A stretch of DNA of 64,000 bases from Axinella damicornis (GCA_963931865.1 OZ007507.1:16731681-16795680), one strand, 5' to 3'; numbered from the stretch's first letter, positions 1-12,620 are shown. A program made the numbers and translations. Notes: generated from the letters alone by a model not told the origin.

Positions 1-744
1 GTCCTGTGAAGGAATGTAAGTTGTGGACTTGAGCCTCTGTCCACCTATAATCCTCTCGTCCTCTCCCCCTCCTTGCAACCAGTTGTATATAGGGGACAGA
101 TTACAAAGTTACTCACGTTTTATATGCAGCTACACTTGTCAATATTTTCATGCGTGTACTGTAATACTCCACCCTATAGCTAACCAGTGATTTTTCTTAA
201 TCCCTTGCAGATCCACACTTAGTCAGTGAAGGGTTTGCTGACTGTAAGTTTCTTGGTTGTGCACATGTGCATATAATACATTTATATAGCTACATTATAA
301 AACTGTTAATGCCGTCATATTATTACCTTGCAGGGAATATTGCTCTTGCTGTTGTTGCCACGGCAGTTGTCTCGCTCATTGCTGCAGCAATTGGTGTTTG
401 TGGTGTGTTCATGTGGTTTAAGATGAAGTGAGTTCAGTCACTTAACTTCACTGTAACCACCCCCAATAGAAACTAGCTAAACACAAAATGTCGTCTAGCT
501 AAACATTGTTGTTGGCTTTGAAGTACAACCAGTTGCAATACTAGCTCCTCAGGCCCTGAAGCCCTAGCTATGTTAATGCCATGCATTGACCATCCCCAAT
601 AAATCTAGAACCTGAATGGCACTAGTTTGTAGCTACATGTATGCCATCCACTGCAAGATTTGATGGTGATTTAATAATATCATACACTTTTCTATCATGT
701 ATAGGAATCAAAAACCGGAAGAGTCATCAGAAAAAACGACCTAG
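1..744 (+). CDS. R1: 3' end of a single-pass membrane receptor (partial)
   Basis: The last four exons of a gene that begins upstream: 1-15, 211-243, 334-427 and 705-744 (stop TAG). All introns are GT-AG and the phases match R2 exactly (33-nt linker exon, 94-nt transmembrane exon, 40-nt tail exon). The 94-nt exon encodes a hydrophobic helix (core IALAVVATAVVSLIAAAIGV) ending in MWFKMK. The cytoplasmic tail is very short and ends PEESSEKTT. By homology with R2 the missing upstream part should carry an Ig-like domain, two FN3 domains and the cysteine domain. With almost no cytoplasmic region, it probably signals through a partner or acts as an adhesion or decoy molecule; that is inference. Confidence 0.8.
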
Positions 745-1798
745 CAAGATACCCTAATGTACATCACAATGGTGCTTTTAATTTCATTTCACCAAAATCA
801 TTGAGTGATTTCATTCTGTAGTGACAACATTTTCAACCCTTCTTGGGATATTCAGCTCCAATTTGTTATAATTCGTTAACGCATGCACAGTTGCATGCAA
901 CCTACAAGCTTTCAATTGCAAGCAAGACCAGACAATATGAGGGGATGATTTTCCAAACCCGGCTCCCAACATAATGGCCGGCCAGACCAAAGATGTGCTG
1001 CCATTTCGATGACAAAGTGCATGTCCCTTGCTCCTTTTCTGCTGGCACAGAGCCTACGTAGTGACATCAAAAGCTTGCATGTGGCATGACAATTAAAGAG
1101 TTACATGCAGCTATGTCTGTAGCTATATATCATGCATGGTGTAGTACCTAGCTTACCTAGCTAGCTATATACATCATCAAAGCCTGCAGTCCGACCAGAG
1201 GAATAAGTTCGCTAGACTCGTTCCCAGGCCTACCCCGTTTTTTCTGTTCTTCGGTTTCCGTTGACAATAATACACGGATGCGGAAGGGCATCCAGTAGCT
1301 ACTGGTCCATCGTCACTTGTAGCTATCATGGAGGCATGCATGCGACTTTCCTTTCTAGCTATGACATTACTACTAATGCTTTCCCAAAGCTGTGCTAGCT
1401 AAATAAAAACTCAAAACAAATACATGTAGCGAAAAGGGATTTAGTTGAAACACTGAGTAGCCAGGCTGAGGCCCATCCCATTCTAAATTCTACATTTTCA
1501 GAACAAGTAGTAGCTACCAGGTGACGGTGACTGAGTCAGTGAGTTTGTGTGATGTGTGCTGTGTGCTGTGTGCAATGACCTCGCTTACATTAGTCACGTG
1601 TACTACATGGACGAAGGCCAAGGATAATAATCTCCCTTCCATCCGCCCGCTGAAAGCGCCGCGATTAGCGCTGCGCCTCTAGCTCTGGCGCTGCGGACCG
1701 GAAGTGGGTTGGCTACAGTCGTCACACGAGAACAGCATGGGTCAGCAGTGAGTCGTCCTCCTCGGGTTGTAGCCAAAAAGCGAACTTGGCGCTGAGGT
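745..1798. other. R1-R2 intergenic region
   Basis: No gene seen. A fragment of the foldback family (CTCGTTCCCAGGCC) lies near 1216. The last 150 bp before the R2 start are CpG-rich, unlike the surroundings, and look promoter-like. Confidence 0.5.
1697..1705 (+). promoter_or_regulatory. Possible ETS-type site upstream of R2
   Basis: ACCGGAAGT matches the ETS consensus and lies about 95 bp before the R2 ATG in a short CpG-rich stretch. ETS sites close to animal transcription starts are common. This is a motif match only. Confidence 0.3.
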
Positions 1799-3572
1799 AT
1801 GGCGTACACTAGTGTGGCAGGAGCGGTACTGACGGTGATGCTGGCATTCCTGGTACAGGCGTGCAGTATTGGATCCGGTAAAATACACATCTAGATCTAG
1901 CTATACTGTAGCTACATGGTATATAGATCAGCTATTTGAACCATACACTTGGCTACTTGCAAATTGTTCTATAATCCCTTGTATACAGCTGAGATGATTG
2001 AGCAGCGTCACCCTGCCGAGAACCATACGGTACCCATCACTTATCCCAATAACTTCACCTATGAATGCACTGTTTCAGAAGGTGTGGAACCTATTTGGAG
2101 CGTAGCCACAGGCCAGTATCTCAGTGGTGTACAGACAACACTTCCATTAGAGGGAATTCAACTGCAGAGCAATGAAACTATATCCAGCTTTGAGAGGAAG
2201 GGTATATACGTACCAGATTCATCGCTCCAGAACAATACTCGGCTCATCGTATCGAAGGAAGCACGCCAGTACAATTCACTGATCCAAGTGCAGTGCATTT
2301 CGTTCAACCCAACAACTTTAGCTCGCAGATTCACTGGGTTCTTCTACGTGATCACATATTGTGAGTTGGTACACAAAGCAGTTAATCTGTGCAGCATAAT
2401 TATAGTATGTATTCCTTGTAAACATACATAATGCATGTACTGTATAAGTTTCCCGTGGAGTCAGTACTTGGCAAAGTTTATGATCTCGGTCAAAATCATG
2501 AAGGATTTCATAAACTACATCCACCAGTGGTCTAGGACTTGAAACCATTGTGAAAACTACTAGCTTGCACTGTCAGCAGAAGCTCTGTATGCAGGAATGC
2601 TGAGGGAGGACTCCTGGAGAAGCTGCCAGTGAAAGTATGGTGCAACCATGCTGGCATGCTAACAATAGAGCTCGAGCCTTCGTATGAAGCACACCTCTCG
2701 TTAGTTTTGCCGAGGGTACCATGGGTGCACCTTCTTGTTCTCTTAGGCTTTCGATTCAGAACCTGCGAGTTAGATTGAGGTTATCACCCAGGCTTAACTT
2801 AATTTCGTGACTCTGTAATACTCCTTTCAACATTATAGATGTACAAAAATCCACCAGCATTGCTATGTGGTCTATACATACCACCATGTTTGCTCAACTT
2901 CATTACTAAATTTCCAGAAATAACACATGTTATTGTATCTATGCATACATGCTGTGAATACTGTGGTATTTGATATACATAGTCCCTATTGTCACAGACA
3001 GTCTCTGTGGCCTACTTACTGTACCTGTAGCAATTCAGATTAAATGTAGCCAGGATGTTTGTAACATCACATCTACGCTTCATTTGGCAGATCGTCCAGA
3101 GACTCCAGGGAACCTGCTGTTGACTGCTTCAAATGGAAACATCACTCTGAGTTGGAGTCGACCGCCAAACATTCCAGACAGTGTCAACGTAACCTACCAT
3201 GTTGTCATAAACAGCACTGAGACTAATGTGACATATGTATCACTCATCACAGCTGCGACTTCGTATATGTTTTCAGAAAATAACGTTGAATACTGTGACA
3301 CCTTCAATTTCTATGTGACTGCTTCAAACGATGCAGGGAACAGCAACACAGCCACATTGAAGGAAACGATCCCCTTGTGTAAGTGATGCAGTAATTGAGG
3401 GAATGGTGCGTGTTGGATTCTTGGATGTGTTTGTGTGTGTGGGTAGGCGAAGGTTACTGTCACATATTGTGCCGTCCTTCCACATGTGGGCACTGTTCCC
3501 TTTTCATCCCACTAATGTGCAAGCATTCTGCTCAGCATCTTGTGTACATGTATTTCCCCCTTGTTGTCATTG

Positions 3573-3671
<99 letters not shown>

Positions 3672-6600
3672 GCAAGCAAGTTAAACTAGTGTGTGTGAAT
3701 GTGTGGTTTAGCTGTATTCAGGCACATACATGTCATGCATAACCTGATACAGTTTCCGTGATTTGTGAAAGCTCTCTGCATAATATGACTTTGTTTCTTT
3801 GAAATGGCCCTTATGTCAGTATTTGCATGCTTGGATTTGTGCTTACAGCTCCTGACATGTGTAATGTGGATGAGAGCCTATCAGTTGGAGTGGCGCAGAT
3901 ACAGAGTGGAAATTATAGTAGCATCTTTGCTTCCTACCTAGTGAGTTCACAAGCAGATTGTCTAATGTAACTATGCATAGATAGCGTACAGTAGAATTTG
4001 GTAGCTGAAGTTCATTCTGGTCAAGAACATGTGAAAGGGTGTGGTCTGTTTGTGCACTCTTGCGTTGGAGCAAGGACACTCCCTGTTATGTGTACGTAGC
4101 CTCGTTACCAGGCCCGCACCGTTTTTGGTTACACAAGGAGCAGTACGGAGGGCCTGGTATCTTTCTTCACGTGCTGGGTATATAAGGTGGTAGAAAGAAG
4201 TTACTTGAACATGGGTGCACCTCAGCAAGAAGAGCTAAGGTACCATGCAGGTAGCTCACCACACGTATGTTGCTAGCGGGGGGTGACTGCCATACGAACC
4301 AAGCGTTGAACGTGTAGTTGGAACAACATACAAAACTTTGCTTTTTCATTATGAATTTTTGTCAATTACATCATGCTTACGATACCAGGCTTTCCCCGCT
4401 TTAATTTTCCGTACTGCAAGTGACGACGAAAAGCTGGGCTGGGACTTGGGAAATGCATGAGGCTAATGTGTACATACTCACTGAGCTAAGGTTATAATTA
4501 TTTCCGCACGTTCCCTGTGTAATGTACAATAGCTTGACCCATGACTTAAAGTGCCTGAGTAGCTGTTTGTGGGAGGAGAAGGGGAGGGAGTGTCAAGGAT
4601 TGAATCTCTTTTGTGTATTGAAAGTCCTTGTTCTCTGTTGCAATAGGATGTTAAAGGCATCAATGAGAGATTGTATACAACACCCCGAGTATGAATAGGT
4701 TACTTTGTATAATTGAATTGTACACTCGAGATACTTGCCGCTCTGGTCGTTAAATCTCAAGCAGATTGGTTTGAGGGTACTGTATCCCTCAAGCTCATAA
4801 ACCTAAGGGGTTAATTAAGTGCTAAGTTGTCCTCCTAGGTTCTAGCCACTATATGTGACAGAGATTTTTCTTCGCCCTTCAAGGCACACTTAGTGCTACC
4901 CCATAAATTAAGAAGAAGGGTTACCTTTGTGTCCTTTGGAGGTGAACTTAAGCTGTTGTCCTGGGAGGCCTGGTTTAATTAGCCAACATTGCAGTAAACC
5001 ACTCAGGTAATTAAGAAATTTAAGCTCAGATTGCTGTGACTACTTGGCATATCTTGCACACAGGAAGCGGCAGAGTAAGATGGACTTTGAAATCAGCATG
5101 TTACTTGAACACATCAAGTAGCTACCTCAACTATAGTGTGCGGAGAAAGATAATGGGGGTGTAAAAAACGAGTGTATATCTGGATGATAGCTGTAGCTTC
5201 ACTTTGTGCTAGTTGTAGCCAATACCTTTGGTACTTGCTTGTGTGACTCTGTGGTGTTGCTCCTTCACTCTATACTCATAATCTAGAAGTGTTATTTGGG
5301 GGGTGTGGGATAGAATGTGTTTTCGGAAGCAATTTACAACCTCATACAGCTCTCTAGCATAATCAGGAAGTGAAGAATATAAATTATCCCCTCCCCAAAC
5401 AAATGTACAAATGTACATTTCATCCAGCTAGGAGGGGCTCGCTCCCAATAATTATTAGTAAGGGGTTGTTGACAAATCCCTATAACCAGTACTGTTTATT
5501 GCTGCCTCATTCTAATTCCACATTCTATATATAGCCCGCTACTACCTGCGAGAAGTTACCAGTACGGAACTATTCAGTGCATGTTCTAGATTCAAATGGA
5601 AAGATCATTGGATCTGTCTTTACTGAGGGAGATGAACCGGCCAACTATGGACATGATAGCGTAACTCTCCAGTTCTCTGAGCTGTTACATCATGCGCAGT
5701 ACTCGGGACATTTCAGTGTTTCTCTCAGTTTCCCTGGCCTGGTGCAGAACGCGCAGTACTTCATCACTGTCACTGCTTGTGTTGATGTTGTGTGCCGTGA
5801 ATCAAAGACGAAGCAATTTTGTGAGTGTCCATTCTCAATGCCCTGCATTATTACATCATCACACTGTTCGTATGTATACAGTTGTACGTGTGGACTGGCA
5901 TGCAGATCAGCACATATGGATATGCAGTCCCATGTAGACATCATCCTATCCAAGTTTCATACACCTTTGAAAGTGATATAACTTTGTATAGCAAGTGAGT
6001 GTGAAGCTTCGTTTGAGTGGAGACTGTCCACTAAGTGGGGTGTTTGCATATTGTACTTCACTCTTCATGCCACACTTCAATCGCTTGCTCCCCCCGAGCT
6101 GTAGCCATGCTTCACTCCGCATACTCTACCAGCAGCCACGCTTCGCTCCACATGCTGCAAGTGTCTGCTCAGAGCAATCTCCGTTGGTTGGACCTCTAAA
6201 ATCCTTGCTTCCGCCAGGCCTGTCTACATATATCCATGAACGCAGCTTGTGTTTTAATTGGTCATAATATATGCTACTATGTACACTGCAGTTAACTTTT
6301 GGATGTGTCTACTTCCATTTCCAGACACCAGTGACGTCCAGAACGCCTCTGTAACCTACTACAAGAATGATGTTTCCTTGGCTTGCAGTTTTGCATACAG
6401 GTCCTTAGCTCGAGGCTGTGTTTTTACTTTCACTGTGGCAACGAAAAATGGGAATGTACTGGAAACCTTCTACGTGCTGAGAAATGAAACCTCTTCTCAA
6501 ACTGCTCAGCAGTGCAATACAACTCGGAACCGAATCAGTGTGTACACTGCTATAAGTGTGGTGGACTGGCAGGCTGATGGAAGTGAGGGAAGACTGAATG

Positions 6601-7659
6601 TACCTCTTCAAACCATTCGTGTACCTCAGATCGACTTCCTCTGTCCAGTGAAGGAATGTAAGTTTTGGTCTCAGAGTCTGTTCCCCTCCCATCCACTCTC
6701 CCTCTGTTGTAGAGAAGTGAGAGAGAAAACGACAAGACAAAGTTACTCTTGTGCAGCTACTTGTTGCCCATGCATGCCAGTCTCGGTCCCAGACCCAAAC
6801 CAACCCCAGCGCAGATCGCTTCCATTTTCACATGTGTGATACTGGAAGTGATCCACGCTGGGGTTGATTTGGGTCTGGGGCTGAGACTATACGTACACAC
6901 ATGCCCAAGTGGGGTTAAGCACTCAGGTGTTTGTCTGTGTGTGTGTGTGGTGTGTCAGTCATTGACTTTTGGCCGGATCAGACCATCTTGGGAGCTTGAG
7001 TCGTCATTCAGCTCAGAGTAATGATTTAGCAGCATTTCTTGCTTGCAAGAAACTTCCGGTAGCTATCATTTTGTTGAGGATTCTAATTTGATAAGGAAAC
7101 GTGTTTACAGTAAGCCCAAGGATGTTACGTGAATACTGCATTCAGTTTTTCTATTGGGCACATCTATTTTAGCTATACTCCACCCTATAACCAATGATTT
7201 CTTGATCCGTTGTAGGTCCACACATAGTCGGTGCAGGGTTTGCTGCGTGTAAGTTTCTTGCATGGTTATAATTATGCAATCTGCATACCTGGAAGTATGA
7301 TAATTAATGCCAGCGCATTCATTATCTTGCAGGGAGCATCGCTGTTGCTGTTATTGTCACGGCTGTCATCATACTTCTAGCTGTAGCAGTTGCTATCTGT
7401 GGTGTGTTCATGTGGCAAAAGTTAAAGTAAGTCAGTCACCGCACATGCACTCATTCCTACCACCACCCCCAGCCTAAACTGGATATGTGACCTTGAAAAC
7501 CAGGGATGGCTAACCTTGTTCCCATGCTTTGTATACACCCATGCAGATTTTACAGTGATCTCTGACTTTATTTGATCATGCAAGATTTGATCACAAGGTG
7601 TGTTTTTTTCATGTAGGGATCAAAGGCAACCTGAAGAACCACTGGAGAAAACTACCTAG
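1799..7659 (+). CDS. R2: Ig-FN3-FN3-cysteine-domain type I membrane receptor
   Basis: Exons: 1799-1877, 1989-2360, 3091-3378, 3849-3940, 5535-5820, 6325-6657, 7216-7248, 7333-7426 and 7617-7659. They sum to 1620 nt, giving 539 aa with every phase consistent. Exon 1 encodes a signal peptide (MAYTSVAGAVLTVML...). Exon 2 is an Ig-like domain (cysteines in FTYECTV and IQVQCIS). Exon 3 is a canonical FN3 ([28 protein letters not shown]). Exons 4 and 5 make a second FN3 split by a phase-0 intron. Exon 6 is the recurrent three-cysteine domain (SLACSF, RGCVF, QQCNT). Exon 7 is an 11-codon linker and exon 8 the transmembrane helix. The cytoplasmic tail is about 15 residues, ending in EKTT like R1. N-glycosylation sequons are frequent. 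It is a cell-surface protein; the ligand is unknown. R1 is its closest paralogue at the 3' end. Confidence 0.85.
3576..3671. repeat. (CA)n microsatellite in R2 intron 3
   Basis: About 96 bp of CA dinucleotide with a single interruption near 3614. The long open frames across it are repeat artefacts. Confidence 0.95.
4097..4465. mobile_element. Foldback element (TAGCCTCG family), 369 bp, in R2 intron 4
   Basis: The left end is TAGCCTCGTTACCAGGCC and the right end is an inverted, diverged version closing in GAGGCTA. It is flanked by ATGTGTACG (4088-4096) and ATGTGTACA (4466-4474), a 9-bp target duplication with one mismatch. No transposase frame is present, so it is non-autonomous. Confidence 0.7.
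6778..6890. mobile_element. Foldback element (CAGACC/CCCCAGCG subfamily) in R2 intron 6
   Basis: A near-perfect inverted repeat: CCCAGACCCAAACCAACCCC on one arm and GGGGTTGATTTGGGTCTGGG on the other. It resembles the copies at 18243-18335 and 50691-50803. I see no clear target duplication here. Confidence 0.65.
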
Positions 7660-8518
7660 CAATACGATACTTAGGGTACACACAGCTTAGGGCACACATG
7701 TATGGCTCACTCTAATTTCATTTCAATCCCGAGCCTCCATCCCACATCTCTTTGCAATGCTTTTCATGCTGTCAGTGACATAAGGTTGGAAATGATATTG
7801 CGTACATGACTACAGCTCTTTGTTACGGTCATTTTCGTTTAGTCTTTCAGCCTTTTTTGTTTGTATACAGCATACCATGCTTTCAATCAAGACTGCAATG
7901 TGAGGGGTTGGTTTTCAGTAAGTCCATTTGCATGTACGCATAAACAAGCAGAAAATGGCTAATTAATTAAAGCCCAGTTCCAAACAAGAGTTACAAAACA
8001 GCCAGGTGCACGCATAATATTATGTATATACTGGCATTTGGATAGCACTCACCCACTTCCACGAAGATACAGTATATATAGCATTGCAGCTTGTGTCCCT
8101 ACGTAGGCCTGCTGATCTAGCACTCGAGCGCCTGCATGGGTACTAGGCTAGGCGCTACTGCTGATTGTTATATTATAATTATTTGATACTTTACATTAAA
8201 TTAAGTACAATGCTCCACAATTATTATTGGCTGCATGCATGTATATGAAGCTAGGGTCATCTATTTTATATTTTGTAAGTATAGAGAAAGTGTAAGCATG
8301 TACAATAAATTATTTGGAGAAGAAACTATTCTACCTGGCACAAAATATATGTACGTAGTTTTAGCAATTAGGTGGCAAGAACAATCAAAGGGTCATGATC
8401 AAGTGTACCAGGGTGGCCTGGGCCAACCCAAAATCATGCAGGTATATATACTGCTGCTGCAAGACTATATACAGTACTATAAGTACAGTACATATATGGC
8501 CAAAATTTTACATTACTA
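7588..8518 (+). repeat. Segmental duplication, parent copy (R2 last exon and downstream)
   Basis: This stretch, starting just before the last R2 exon, is repeated in the same orientation at 21117-22162 with high identity and small indels. The right border coincides with the start of the long-TIR element at about 8515. Confidence 0.85.
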
Positions 8519-9340
8519 AAAATGTGCACGTGAATACAATGTAGGTGTAATTGAACTGGTAAAAAAGGAACTAAATATTGCACTTCAATACCCGAGGCTA
8601 GGCTGTAGCACTGCAATCGTCTGGAGGCGGGGCTGCACGAGCAATACTCTGGAGGCGGGGCTGCAGCACTTGTAATCATCTGGAGGCGGGGCTGCTGTGT
8701 TTATGCGTACTTAGACCGGCCAGTAATAACCGACTCTGATGAAGATAGACGACAGGAGCATACTCTTAAATGACTTGACTTAAGATGGTCCCACAGCAGT
8801 GTATTACTCATGGGACCATTTTAAATCATTCTCTAAACGCGACTAGGTGATTGGCAGGGACGTACTCTGATGGTGTGAGATGACAGGGGCATACCCTTCA
8901 ATGACTTGACTTAAGATGGTCCCACAATATATAGTATGTTGTCTATTACTCATGGGACCATTTTAAGTCATTCTCAGAATGTGAATGGGTAATTGGCAGG
9001 GACTTACTCTGATGGTGTGAGATGACAGGGGCATACTCTTCAATGACTTGACCTAAGGTGGTCCCACAATATATAGTATGTTGTCTATTACTCATGGGAC
9101 CATTTTAAGTCATTCTCAGAATGTGAATGGGTGATTGGCAGGGACTTACTCTAATGGTATGAGACGATGGGAGCATACTCTTTAATGACTTGACTTAAAA
9201 ATTTAATGGTCACATGAATAAATACTATGCACTGTATAACTTCATGGCAACTTAAGTCAACCGTATTGACTTAAAATGCTCCCATGGTGTCCCATGGGTT
9301 CTGGTGACTTAAATCAGTCTCATGAGACACCCATGGGAAT
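8515..9340 (+). repeat. Left long inverted repeat of the 3.9-kb element
   Basis: It contains 3-4 degenerate tandem units of about 150 bp. Each holds a GACTTAAGATGGTCCCA / GGGACCATTTTAAGTCA hairpin and a GATTGGCAGGGAC stretch, ending in a run of CCCATGGG palindromes. Matching copies are at 11712-12425 (inverted) and 13640-14185 (same orientation). Confidence 0.8.
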
Positions 9341-9968
9341 TAAGGGTGCTGAGAGTCCTCAATTCATTGGCCCACTCTTGCACTTTCCTGTTAACAAATT
9401 GATTCAGGAATGGAGTGCCACCAATTGCTCCACCAAGGTAGCGGTTCCCCTCTGTGCAAATGTTTATTCCTGTGTCCTTGAACAATGCTCTTGCCCTCTC
9501 AACAGCATCCGGTTTGACAAGTAGGTGTGTCTTTGATCCATTTGGGAAGTAGCCGTAGAGTGGTCCAATCTCTTCAAGGAGATCCCACCAGATCTTAAGG
9601 TTTTCCACACTTGAACCAGCAGCAGAATCATCGACATACCAAACCTGTTTTCCGATGCCATCGAGTCTGTGGATCAGGGGTTGAGTTCCAATGGCATACA
9701 TCACCATGGCGAAGGGATCACCTTGGGTGGTGCCCTCCCTCGACAGCATGCACTGACCACCAACGAACAACCACGAGGCATTTCGATAGGTGTTGATTAA
9801 AATGGGACCCATAGCTGGGCAGATGTATTGGGTGTTATGCAGAGTTGCTTGTCTGTTCAGCCTGTTGAATGTGTTTGAAGCATCAACAAACAGCATTGCT
9901 TCGGTGTTTTCCTCCTCAAGTATGCATGACATGGCATGAACGGCAGCTTCACAGCCAGCATCCTGCCC

Positions 9969-10032
9969 AGAAGGACCTACAAGATGCCGTGGGCTCCCTT
10001 AAGGGAGCCCACGGCATCTTGTAGGTCCTTCT
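9969..10032. repeat. Perfect palindrome, 32-bp arms, no spacer
   Basis: Arms 9969-10000 and 10001-10032 are exact reverse complements centred on CCCTTAAGGG. One arm is reverse transcriptase coding sequence (KDLQDAVGSL on the minus strand); the other is its inverted copy and brings in a stop. The coding sequence resumes just beyond (GQDAGCEAAVHA). Confidence 0.95.
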
Positions 10033-10950
10033 TAACTGTTTTCATTATGGCTTTTCCAATAATTCTGCGTGCAACTTCACAAATCCCAATGGGGCGTACA
10101 CCAGGGCATTTGTCAAGTGGAATGAGGCGACAAGCAGTGTATGCCTGCAGGCTAGATGGATCCACAAAGGTAGTGGAGATTCTTCTTGCAAAGGCGGCAA
10201 GGGCAGAACAGAGGTGGTTGGATTTCTGGCCAAATGCAGTACAGAATCGCCTCCAGCTCATCGCGTTCACCCATGAAGGACCTGCAGACCCTTCTGTGTG
10301 GACAGCAGATGTTCTGATAACATCCGCCGTTATGCTGTCAAAGAGGATAGAATGAAAGTTATTGTTTTGGATGCTATTTGTTCCGTTCAACAGGGCTTCA
10401 GGATGAGCGGGGTTGGCGTCTGGGTGCTTCTCCTGCAAAATGTCCTTGACAGATTGGCCTCCAGCAGTGACCTGGTCAAGACTGAGGAAACCAGAGTTTG
10501 AGTTCAGAGTCAGCAGCCTTAGAGCGTTCCTGACTTTGCCGTTCGTAATGAGATTTGAGAATTTGTGTGCCGTATCTTTGTTGGCATGACCTTTGGGGGA
10601 TGGTGTTGGCAACTGTCTCTGAATCACCCTGCCTTCCGTCAGCAACTCCTTGATGTCTCCTTTCCCCATAACGCAAGTCTGCGACTAAGGCATGTGATGT
10701 GCTCCCGTCTTGGACTTCGCATGAGGTTTCTGCAGTAGCAGTGCCAGCGCATGGTCATGGCTACCTTGATGGCTATGGCTTCAAGCATGGATTCCGTAGC
10801 AAATGCAGAGAAGAGACGCATAAGTTCCCCAACAAATCGTTTGCCAGATGCTCCGGATGGTACCTTAAAAAGGTTGGATTTCCAATGCACTATTTGGTCG
10901 TAGGCAGAGTCTATTGCGGTAGCGAACTCTTCTCCGGACAGAGTATGCCA

Positions 10951-11073
10951 GGCAGCAGGTGCTTGGGGGGTAGATACTGCGCAGAATCCGACGATCACGA
11001 CAGTTAGGTAGCCTACCTGACTGTCGTGATCGTCGGATTCTGCGCAGTATCTACCCCCCAAGCACCTGCTGCC
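10951..11073. repeat. Palindrome, 53-bp perfect arms, 17-nt spacer
   Basis: Arms 10951-11003 and 11021-11073 match without mismatch by eye. The spacer is itself almost palindromic (AGGTAGCCTACCT). It lies within the N-terminal part of the broken reverse transcriptase. Confidence 0.95.
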
Positions 11074-11711
11074 AGTACTAGCCACCATTTTATCTCGCCA
11101 CTTTGAACGGTAAGAAGTCCATGAGCTACTTGCTGTATCGGCATCAATCGTTTCACTGGTCTGGACATGAAATCGTGTCCACTTTGCTTGTAAAGACGTA
11201 AGTGGTATATACCAGCCTTGGCCATCGACAAGGGTTCAAAGGTCACGTATGCGAATATAAACGAAGCGGCAGACGGCCTGGGAACAAGGCTAGAGCACAA
11301 GCACATAATAAGCAAAATACTTCTTGAATGCAGAAACAGTTGGAGCAATTACATCACTGTTCTTGGTGTAGAGAATTCCATGCAGAAATTGCATGTGGCA
11401 AAAAAGAATAGTAATAAACATTTGTGTGGACAAAAGTTGGTCAATTGAAAGAGAACGATTAGTTATATGCCATAGCTAATTAGTTAAGGGAATAAAACAA
11501 GCCATGAACAATCCTGTTAAGGTTACGGGATCCCTGCGCGCGGATACGCACACCGTATACTTAATTAAGCGCTATTTCTTGTCGCCAAAAATAAAGCCGT
11601 GTGATCCGACCTGGACTTGGAAGACCGTATTGAAATAGGCACGAACAGTATGGGCCGGACGAAGCGTTTTTGTAAATACTGATGACCGTTCCGAAGTTAT
11701 GGTCGCCTAGA

Positions 11712-12425
11712 AATTGACTTAAAATTGTAAAAAATCCCATGGGTTACCCATGGGACTGATTTAAGTCACCCTTCCCATGGGTGTCTCATGGGACTGATTT
11801 AAGTCACCAGAACCCATGGGACACCCATGGGAGCATTTTAAGTCAATATGGTTGACTTAAGTTGCCATGAAGATATACAGTGCATAGTATTACTCATGGG
11901 ACCATTTTAAGTCAAGTCATTAAGAGTATGCTCCCATCGTCTCATATCATTAGAGTAAGTCCCTGCCAATCACCCATTCACATTCTGAGAATGACTTAAA
12001 ATGGTCCCATGAGTAATAGACAACATACTATATATTGTGGGACCATCTTAAGTCAAGTCATTGAAGGGTATGCCCCTGTCATCTCACACCATCAGAGTAC
12101 GTCCCTGCCAATCACCTAGTCGCGTTTAGAGAATGACTTAAAATGGTCCCATGAGTAACACACTGCTGTGGGACCATCTTAAGTCAAGTCATTTAAGAGT
12201 ATGCTCCTGTCGTCAATATTCATCAGTGTCAGTTACTACTGGCCGGTCTAAGTACACATAAACACAGCAGCCCCACCTCCAGATGATTACAAGTGTTGCA
12301 GCCCCGCCTCCAGAGTATTGCCGTGCAGCCCCACCTCCAGACGATTGCAGTGCTACAGCCTAGCCTCGGGTATTGAAGTGCAATATTTTGTTCCAGTTCA
12401 ATTACACCTATCTCACATTTTTAGT
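11712..12425 (-). repeat. Right long inverted repeat of the 3.9-kb element
   Basis: Reverse complement of the left repeat, with the same CCCATGGG runs, sub-repeats, CCCCACCTCCAGA repeats and terminal CCAGTTCAATTACACC. Confidence 0.8.
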
Positions 12426-12464
12426 TATAAACCACACAATGATGACAGTGACAGTGACTTCAGA

Positions 12465-12620
12465 GGACAGGTAAAGTATAATCACGTGTGCATGGTAGTT
12501 ACTACGATTACGTATGCACTTTTGGTTTTAGGATCAACGAAACAGTCACATACGTTGATCCTAAAACATATGTAATCGTAGTAAACTACCATGCACACGT
12601 GATTATACTTTACCTGTCCT
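12465..12620. repeat. Imperfect palindrome (arms about 70 bp)
   Basis: AGGACAGGTAAAGTATAATC on the left returns inverted as GATTATACTTTACCTGTCCT on the right. The arms cover CGTGTGCATGGTAGT and TTTAGGATCAACG, with a short insertion in one arm. Confidence 0.85.

Larger units (their letters stand above)
9309..11075 (-). pseudogene. Reverse transcriptase, broken, minus strand
   Basis: On the minus strand the pieces read in order as an N-terminal region (10639-11075; VPSGASGKRFVGEL, HITCLSRRLALWGK), a middle part (9977-10669; LDKCPGVRPIGICEVARRII) and a polymerase core (9309-9932; LFVDASNTFNRLNR, REGTTQGDPFAM, and VWYVDD, the catalytic YxDD box). The order and motifs fit a retroelement reverse transcriptase; I cannot name the clade. 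Breaks: a frame change near 10660-10670, a 64-bp perfect palindrome at 9969-10032 interrupting the region just before the core, another palindrome at 10951-11073, and loss of the C-terminal part after 9309. It is almost certainly inactive. Confidence 0.8.
8515..12425. mobile_element. 3.9-kb element with long terminal inverted repeats around a reverse transcriptase pseudogene
   Basis: The left repeat (about 8515-9340) recurs as the reverse complement at about 11712-12425. Shared features include the outer tip (AAAAATGTG, GGTGTAATTGAACTGG), three short GC-rich CTGGAGGCGGGGCTGC repeats, then about 150-bp sub-repeats dense in CCCATGGG, GACTTAA and GGGACCATTTTAAGTCA. A broken reverse transcriptase gene lies between them on the minus strand. 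It may be one composite element, or a retroelement inserted in a foldback DNA element; the sequence does not decide which. Confidence 0.65.

Noticed and set aside
3395..3742. Open frames of alternating His/Thr
   Set aside because: Pure translation of a CA microsatellite; the same applies to 37334-37763 and 38172-38611.
8235..8519. 94-codon plus-strand frame downstream of R2
   Set aside because: AT-rich, no domain, and the duplicated copy at 21117-22162 does not preserve the frame.
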